Shown: one piece after another, positions 35,541 through 40,000 of the stretch
How the letters are laid out: each line of letters opens with the position of its first letter
Numbering within the stretch: position 1 is the stretch's first letter
DNA from: Prorocentrum cordatum
Taxonomy: Eukaryota; Sar; Dinophyceae; Prorocentrales; Prorocentraceae
Reading direction: 5' to 3'
Length of the DNA stretch: 40,000 bases
NCBI GenBank assembly: GCA_963575745.1
Contig: CAUYUJ010018458.1
Location: 102,455 to 142,454, forward strand
Notes under the pieces: model-generated
Seen by the model: the letters and a program-made list of their open reading frames with translations, nothing else
Told to the model about the DNA's origin: nothing
Databases searched by the model: none
Made by a program: the position numbers and the translations under genes

Positions 35541-35736
35541 GAGTTGAGATTATTATGTCTAGGACCTGTTAGGCATGTTGTCTCATACGCTAGAAGCAGT
35601 ACCGTACTGTAACGTACTGGCTCAAGGCTCAAGTCAAAGCAGTAAAAGATTATCATCTTTATTGCCATTAGTTCATATAGCTTTCGCTTAAAGAACTTAA
35701 TATTTCCAGTTCAGGATTATCATCAGAATCTGGAGT
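35541..35736 (+). repeat. 3' LTR
   Basis: 196 bp, one difference from the 5' LTR (T at 35615 against C at 25890). Confidence 0.93.
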
Positions 35737-36223
35737 GGGCGGGGGGGGGGGGGGAGGGGGGTTTTGGTGTTCGCCGCCTTGGGACGTTCTTGGGCGTTTT
35801 GGGCGCCTCGTGGGCCGTCTTGGCCCCCTCGTGGGCTGTTTGGGGGCCCTCTTGGGGGCATCCTCGGCCGGCTTGGGTGCCTCTTGGGCCGTCTTGGATG
35901 CAGTGGACGCCCAAAAGGCAAACACGCCAAAAATATCAGTTTCCCCCTGGGAAATCGACGCTTTTTGCTTATTGGGACACTCTCGGGGTGCCTCTTGGGG
36001 CGTCTTCGGGGCCTTCGGGGGCCGTCTTGGCGTCTTGGGAGTCGTCTTGAAAGGCGTCTGGAGCCATCGCTGCGGCCTCCTGGGGCCTCCCTGCAGCCTC
36101 TTGGGGCCCTGTTGGCCCTGGGTCGCCGAAACCCCGTGAGTGAAAACACAAGGAAAACGACGCCCAGTCCCCACATGCGCCGTCGAGGTCGCGGTCCCAG
36201 GCCCCCGGGCCTCGAGCACAGGG

Positions 36224-36266
<43 letters not shown>

Positions 36267-36295
36267 AAGTGCCGAGCCTGAAGTTTTTTGGTATC
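35737..36295. repeat. Dodecamer repeat array hosting the copia insertion, 3' side
   Basis: A long G run (35737-35762), then CCGCCTTGGGACG-type units to about 36130, with an A-rich island at about 35910-35960 (AAACACGCCAAAAATATCAG). The unit type matches the 5' side (25180-25800), so the element sits inside one such array. 36225-36257 is a TA run. Confidence 0.75.
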
Positions 36296-36600
36296 CTGGA
36301 GTGGCCACGTGCCTCGCCGCCTCGCCTTCCCATCTGCTTCTCATCGATCGCACGTTCTCCAGACGTGTCCCCCACTGTTTGACCACACGCGTGTGTATCA
36401 CTCTTGCACTCTCCATGTATGACTTCATCCCGTCAAACGTACCACCGGTTGTCATGGTTCCGTACCACATGATGGTACCGCTGCCTTCATGTCCGAACAG
36501 GACGTAGGCGGCGTCGCCTTGGTGCAGGTCCTGCATGTGGCAGCCGAGGGCCCCTCGGGTCCCACCGAGTTGGATGAAAGTAGCCGAGGTTTTCGTGATG
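36296..36600 (-). CDS. Candidate minus-strand exon, unknown protein
   Basis: The minus strand reads DAAYVLFGHEGSGTIMWYGT then MTTGGTFDGMKSYMESARVI. The composition is ordinary and the alternating hydrophobic pattern (YVLFGHEG, TIMWYGTM) looks like beta strands. No family was identified. The frame continues downstream into the TA tract and upstream into GC-rich sequence, so exon edges are unknown. A plus-strand frame over the same bases is open as well but Ala/Gly-rich, as expected of a shadow. Confidence 0.33.
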
Positions 36601-37380
36601 CTCCGGGCCTGTCTGCGGACCCGCTGCTCGAAGGAGGCCACGACGGCCAAGGCGAGGCGACGGACGCCTTGGCGATCGCGTTGGCCGAGCTCGGTGCTGC
36701 GGTGGCCTGCGACGTTGAGCCGAACGGGGACGTGCGGCTGGAGTACGGCCTGCTGGCGAGCGCTGGGGCCTGGAAGGCATGGCTGGCGCGCTCGCAGGCC
36801 TGGAGGCCCTGGATAGTAGTCAGCAACAGCTGGAGGCCGATTCAGCACCTGGCGGGGGCGCAGATGCTGAGGACCCTCCATGCCCCAGCAGCTCCCTGGT
36901 TCGACGGCTGGGTGCCTCCGCTGCGGCAGCTCACCGTGGCCCAAGATCACTGCTGGGCACGGCCTCATCGATCAGCCGTGGGCATCTGGAAGCAACGGGA
37001 CCAGGCAGAACTGCCCGCTGCGAGTCGTTTCCCTGGGGCCCGCGGCGCGTGGCCGCTGTGCGCGGCTGCTGCGTCTGGGCCCGCTGGTGGACGAGGCGCC
37101 GCAGGCCATGCTGGAGCATCGCGCGGCCGCCGCCTGCATTGATCTCCTGCCGCCAGCCACCTGCACGACCGCCCCTCCCTGGCTGCGACTGAGGGGGCCG
37201 CCGAGGCGGCGCAGGCCGACGCCCAGCCGCGACGTGGAGAGCCCACGCCACCAGCCCTGCTCGGCCAAGGGGGCTGATCGGACGGCCGCCAGGCGACATC
37301 GGCGCCTGGCTGATTGGACCCTCCTCTCGGCGCTGGTCGCTTGAGGGGGCGTCTCGGGCTGTCTTCGGGCGCTCTTGGGC
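36601..37380. other. GC-rich unique sequence, no gene assigned
   Basis: Open frames exist on both strands because of high GC. The best plus-strand frame (36489-37142) is Ala/Trp/Arg-rich, with no recognised motif. Dodecamer repeat resumes at about 37335. Confidence 0.35.
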
Positions 37381-37473
37381 CGTGGGAGGAAGAGGAGGAG
37401 GAGAAGGAGGCGGAGGAGGAGGAGGAGGAGGACGAGGAGGCGGAGGAGGAGGAGGACGAGGAGGAGGAGAAGG
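37381..37473. repeat. (GGA)n triplet tract with GAC and GGC variants
   Basis: Purine-rich triplets on the plus strand, inserted within a dodecamer-type stretch that continues at about 37500-37600. Confidence 0.9.
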
Positions 37474-37759
37474 CTGTCCTGCAGGCCTCCGCGGGCTGCC
37501 TTGGGGCCTGCCGCGGGAGCATGGGCGGTCTCTGGGGTCGTCTTGGGGCCCTCTTGGGTTGTTCTGAGGCCGTCTTGGGCCCTCTGGGGGGCCGCGGCCG
37601 GCGCGCGCTGTCCGCGGCCGCAGGCGGCGGCCAGCGGCCAGCGCGGCGAGCCGTGCGCCAGAGGACCCCACAGGTACCGCGGGGGGTCGCCGTGGCGCCC
37701 GCGGCGGGATCGGCACGGCAGGGCAGCTCGACTCCGATGGGCCCACCTGCGTACTCGGT
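37474..37759. other. Dodecamer remnant and GC-rich spacer
   Basis: 37515-37595 shows GTCTTGGGGCCCTCTTGGG-type units. The rest is GC-rich unique sequence with no recognised gene. Confidence 0.5.
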
Positions 37760-38024
37760 GACAACGAAGAAGACGATGACGATGACGCTGACGATGACGA
37801 TGACGATGACGAAGGCGATAATGATGACGAAGACGAGTAGGAAGAGGATGCGAATGACGGTGACGATGGCGATGGCGAAGACGATGACGATGATAATGAG
37901 GATGACGATGACGATGACGATGACAATGACGATGACGATCACAATGACAATGGCGATGACGATGACGATGACGATGAAGATGAGGACGAGGACTAGGATG
38001 CGAATGGAAATGACGATGATGATG

Positions 38025-38056
<32 letters not shown>

Positions 38057-38411
38057 GACGATGACAATGACGATGGTGTTGACAGTGAGAAGGCGATGAC
38101 GAAGACGATGACGATGACGATAACGATAACAACGACGATGACGATGACGATGACGACAACGATGGCGATAGCGATCACGATGACGATGTGGATGAGGACG
38201 AGGACTAGGATGCCAATGGCGATGACGATAACGATGACAATAACGATGACAGTGACAATGACAATAACATACAATGACGATGACAATGACAGTGACAGTG
38301 ACAAAGACGACGACGATGTCGATGACGACGGCGATGGCGATGGCAATGACGATGACGATGGCGATGGCGAGGATGATGATGATGCTGATCATGATGATGA
38401 TGGTGACGACT

Positions 38412-38443
<32 letters not shown>

Positions 38444-39060
38444 AATGATGATGATGATGATGATGATGATGCTGGTGATGATAATGATGACGGTGTGGAT
38501 GAGGACGAGGACTAGGATGCGAATTGCGATGACGATAACGATGACGACAACGATGGCAGTGACGATGACGATGACAATGACGATGACGATGACAATGACG
38601 ATGATGATGACGATGATGATGACGAAGATGATGAGGATGAGGACAAGGATGACTACTACGATGATGGTGACGATGACTACTACTATGACGAATACGGTGG
38701 TGATGATGGCGATGCTGATGGTGTTGATGGTGATGGCGACGACGACAATAATGATGACTATGATGATTATGATAATTATGATGGTTATGATGGTGGTAAT
38801 GATGATAATGATGATCAGCATGGTGGTGATGGTGGTGGTAATGGCGGTGATGATGATGGTGATAATGCTACTGATGATGATGGTGCTGATGACGATGCTG
38901 ATGGTGATGATGCTACGGATGGTGATGATGATGATGCTGATGACGATGATGATGATGGTGATAATGATGTTGTTGATGATGCTGATGATGATGATGCTGA
39001 CGTTGATGATGATAATGCTGAAGATAATGGTGATGATGATGGTGGTGATGAAGAAGAAGA
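37760..39060. repeat. GATGAC/GATGAT hexamer satellite, 1.3 kb
   Basis: A long array in which GATGAC hexamers (37760-38600) grade into GATGAT and GATGGT triplet pairs (to 39060). GAGGACGAGGACTAGGATGC recurs at about 37981, 38194 and 38499, so the array has a higher-order component of about 210-305 bp. Frames encode Met-Thr or Asp/Asp-rich strings on plus and Ile-Val or Ser strings on minus; none is taken as a gene. Confidence 0.93.
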
Positions 39061-39539
39061 AGAAGGAGTCACCGTCACCGTCACCGCCATCGTCATTATC
39101 CTGGTCCGAATGGCGGAGTTCGAGCTTATCGAGGCTAAGCTAATGGTTTTGACGAGAGCCGTGGCCACTGGGGGCCGCTCCTCCGTCCCGAACTCTCGGG
39201 GCACGACGCTCTCTCGGGCTGCACCTTACCTCCGTGCCACCCCCGTGGACCCCATGGAACCAGCTAAACCCTAGAATCGCCTGAAACATCTACGATCGGA
39301 TTTTTTCGCTTCGCGGTGGCGGCTCCGACGACACGCTATGCCCTGCAAGCGGATAGTCTGTCACTCGGCTTCGCGGGGTGGGAGGCGGCGAAAAGCTCGG
39401 GATGTTGATGCTTGGGACCTGGAACGTGCGTAACTAGCGCGTTGCGCTGAAACGTGGTGGGCAAGAATCGGCGGCGCGACACGATAAGCGACAATTCCTG
39501 ACCGTATCACCCTCCTTCTCCTCCTCCTTCTCGGTCTCC
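39061..39539. other. Unique sequence after the satellite
   Basis: Includes ACCGTCACCGTCACCGCCAT at 39070, a short inverted continuation of the preceding satellite. A plus-strand GTWNVRN at about 39415 resembles the start of LINE endonucleases but is followed at once by a stop. Nothing else was recognised. Confidence 0.4.
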
Positions 39540-39717
39540 TGCTCCTGATCCCCGCCTCGCCTCCCATCGCACGGCACCCGATGATCACGTTGATGTCGTC
39601 CTGGTATTTGCCGGGGGTGTCCGAGTCAAGCCACAGGAGTACCACGTCGCCCAGCTCGTGGTTGGGGTCGTGCTTCGAGCTCGTGATTTCGCGCGCTCTC
39701 TCGATGCGTAATCCTCC
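39540..39717 (-). CDS. Candidate minus-strand exon, unknown protein
   Basis: The minus strand reads REITSSKHDPNHELGDVVLL then WLDSDTPGKYQDDINVIIG, with ordinary composition between two CCT-type stretches. No family was recognised. The open frame begins after a TGA inside a CCT/GGA tract, so a splice acceptor near 39717 is possible. Confidence 0.28.
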
Positions 39718-40000
39718 TCCTCATCCTCCTCGCTATCCGCATCACCCTCTGACTCTCTCACACTCTCCCTACTGACCACATCACTATTCAATATCCGCCG
39801 CCGTACCTGCGGCACGTTGAGGCGTGGAAGAATGCCAGGGGCTGCCTGGCAGGGCTTCTGTAGTCTCCTAAGGAACCCCCGCACCCCCTTGGTCACGCTG
39901 CATCGCCCCTATTACCGGGGTTTCCTGTGCGGCCATGGCGCCCCCTCGGGGCTCTCCAAGGCTTCCATGACGGCCCAGGAAGCCCCCAAGACGGTCCAAA
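39718..40000. other. Right edge with reverse-oriented dodecamer repeat
   Basis: 39925-40000 carries CCCCCAAGACGGTCC-type units, the reverse complement of the dodecamer family elsewhere in the window. No gene was recognised. Confidence 0.5.

Larger units (their letters stand above)
25816..35736 (+). mobile_element. Complete Ty1/copia LTR retrotransposon, 9.9 kb
   Basis: All parts are present in copia order. They are a 196-bp 5' LTR, a primer-binding site, ORF1 (Gag, zinc knuckle, protease), ORF2 (integrase before reverse transcriptase, then RNase H), a polypurine tract and a 196-bp 3' LTR. Integrase lying before RT defines Ty1/copia against Ty3/gypsy. Both ORFs are free of stops over nearly 9 kb and the LTRs differ at one base (25890 C, 35615 T), so insertion is recent and the element may still be active. 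Its base composition is much more AT-rich than the flanking repeats, and its codon use looks different from theirs. At 9.9 kb it is longer than most copia elements (about 5 kb); the extra length lies in ORF1 and in the N-terminal and middle parts of ORF2. Confidence 0.95.

Noticed and set aside
36489-37142. Plus-strand 217-residue frame
   Set aside because: Ala/Trp/Arg-rich with no motif. The opposite strand has the better-formed segment at 36296-36600 and the region is GC-rich, so stops are rare.
37760-39060. Met/Thr-rich, Asp-rich or Ile/Val-rich frames of several hundred residues
   Set aside because: They are translations of GATGAC/GATGAT repeats on both strands.

Overview
The window looks like nuclear DNA of a dinoflagellate. 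The reasons are a GC-rich, very repeat-dense background, a Ty1/copia retrotransposon of the kind seen in dinoflagellates, remnants of two LINE families (one with a zinc knuckle and RNase H, one with C2H2-like fingers after the reverse transcriptase), and a Mei2-type RRM gene of a kind common in these genomes. Prorocentrum-like genomes fit best from memory, but the species cannot be fixed from the sequence alone. No bacterial operons, rRNA, convincing tRNA or CRISPR array was seen.

Layout. 1-5740 is mainly simple sequence: a CA tract, CCT/GGA triplet tracts, a CAGCCT hexamer satellite, a 73-bp tandem array and CATA/TA tracts. One or two short minus-strand coding candidates lie near 3.8-4.5 kb. 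5745-8000 holds dodecamer-type arrays (core CCNTCTTGGGG) with a three-copy higher-order unit of about 385 bp. 8260-11250 is more GGA/CCT tract with small dispersed repeats. 11252-14104 (minus) is an RRM gene split by a 1,476-bp 5'-truncated LINE with a 15-bp target-site duplication. 14427-16170 is a second copy of the satellite module seen at 1498-2895, with an extra CCTAAGG decamer array. 16527-19150 is a tandem duplication of a unit of about 1.3 kb. 19345-24970 (minus) is a frame-broken endonuclease/RT/zinc-finger LINE. 25816-35736 is a complete copia element with two intact ORFs, 99.5 percent identical LTRs, a primer-binding site and a polypurine tract. 35737-37600 is more dodecamer repeat with a possible minus-strand exon. 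37760-39060 is a 1.3-kb GATGAC/GATGAT satellite. The last kilobase is mixed.

The only intact gene set is the copia element. ORF1 supplies Gag, a zinc knuckle, an unusual second Cys/His cluster and the protease. ORF2, in the -1 frame and without an early AUG, supplies integrase, reverse transcriptase and RNase H. The most interesting point is the N-terminal 310 residues of ORF2, which precede the usual pre-integrase zinc finger. They carry motifs resembling a divergent DNA cytosine-5 methyltransferase, followed by a Cys/His-rich segment. The second point is the clean, datable LINE insertion in the RRM gene.

Limits: all domain calls come from reading motifs by eye. No database search, folding or alignment program was run. 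Introns and host promoters cannot be called reliably here.
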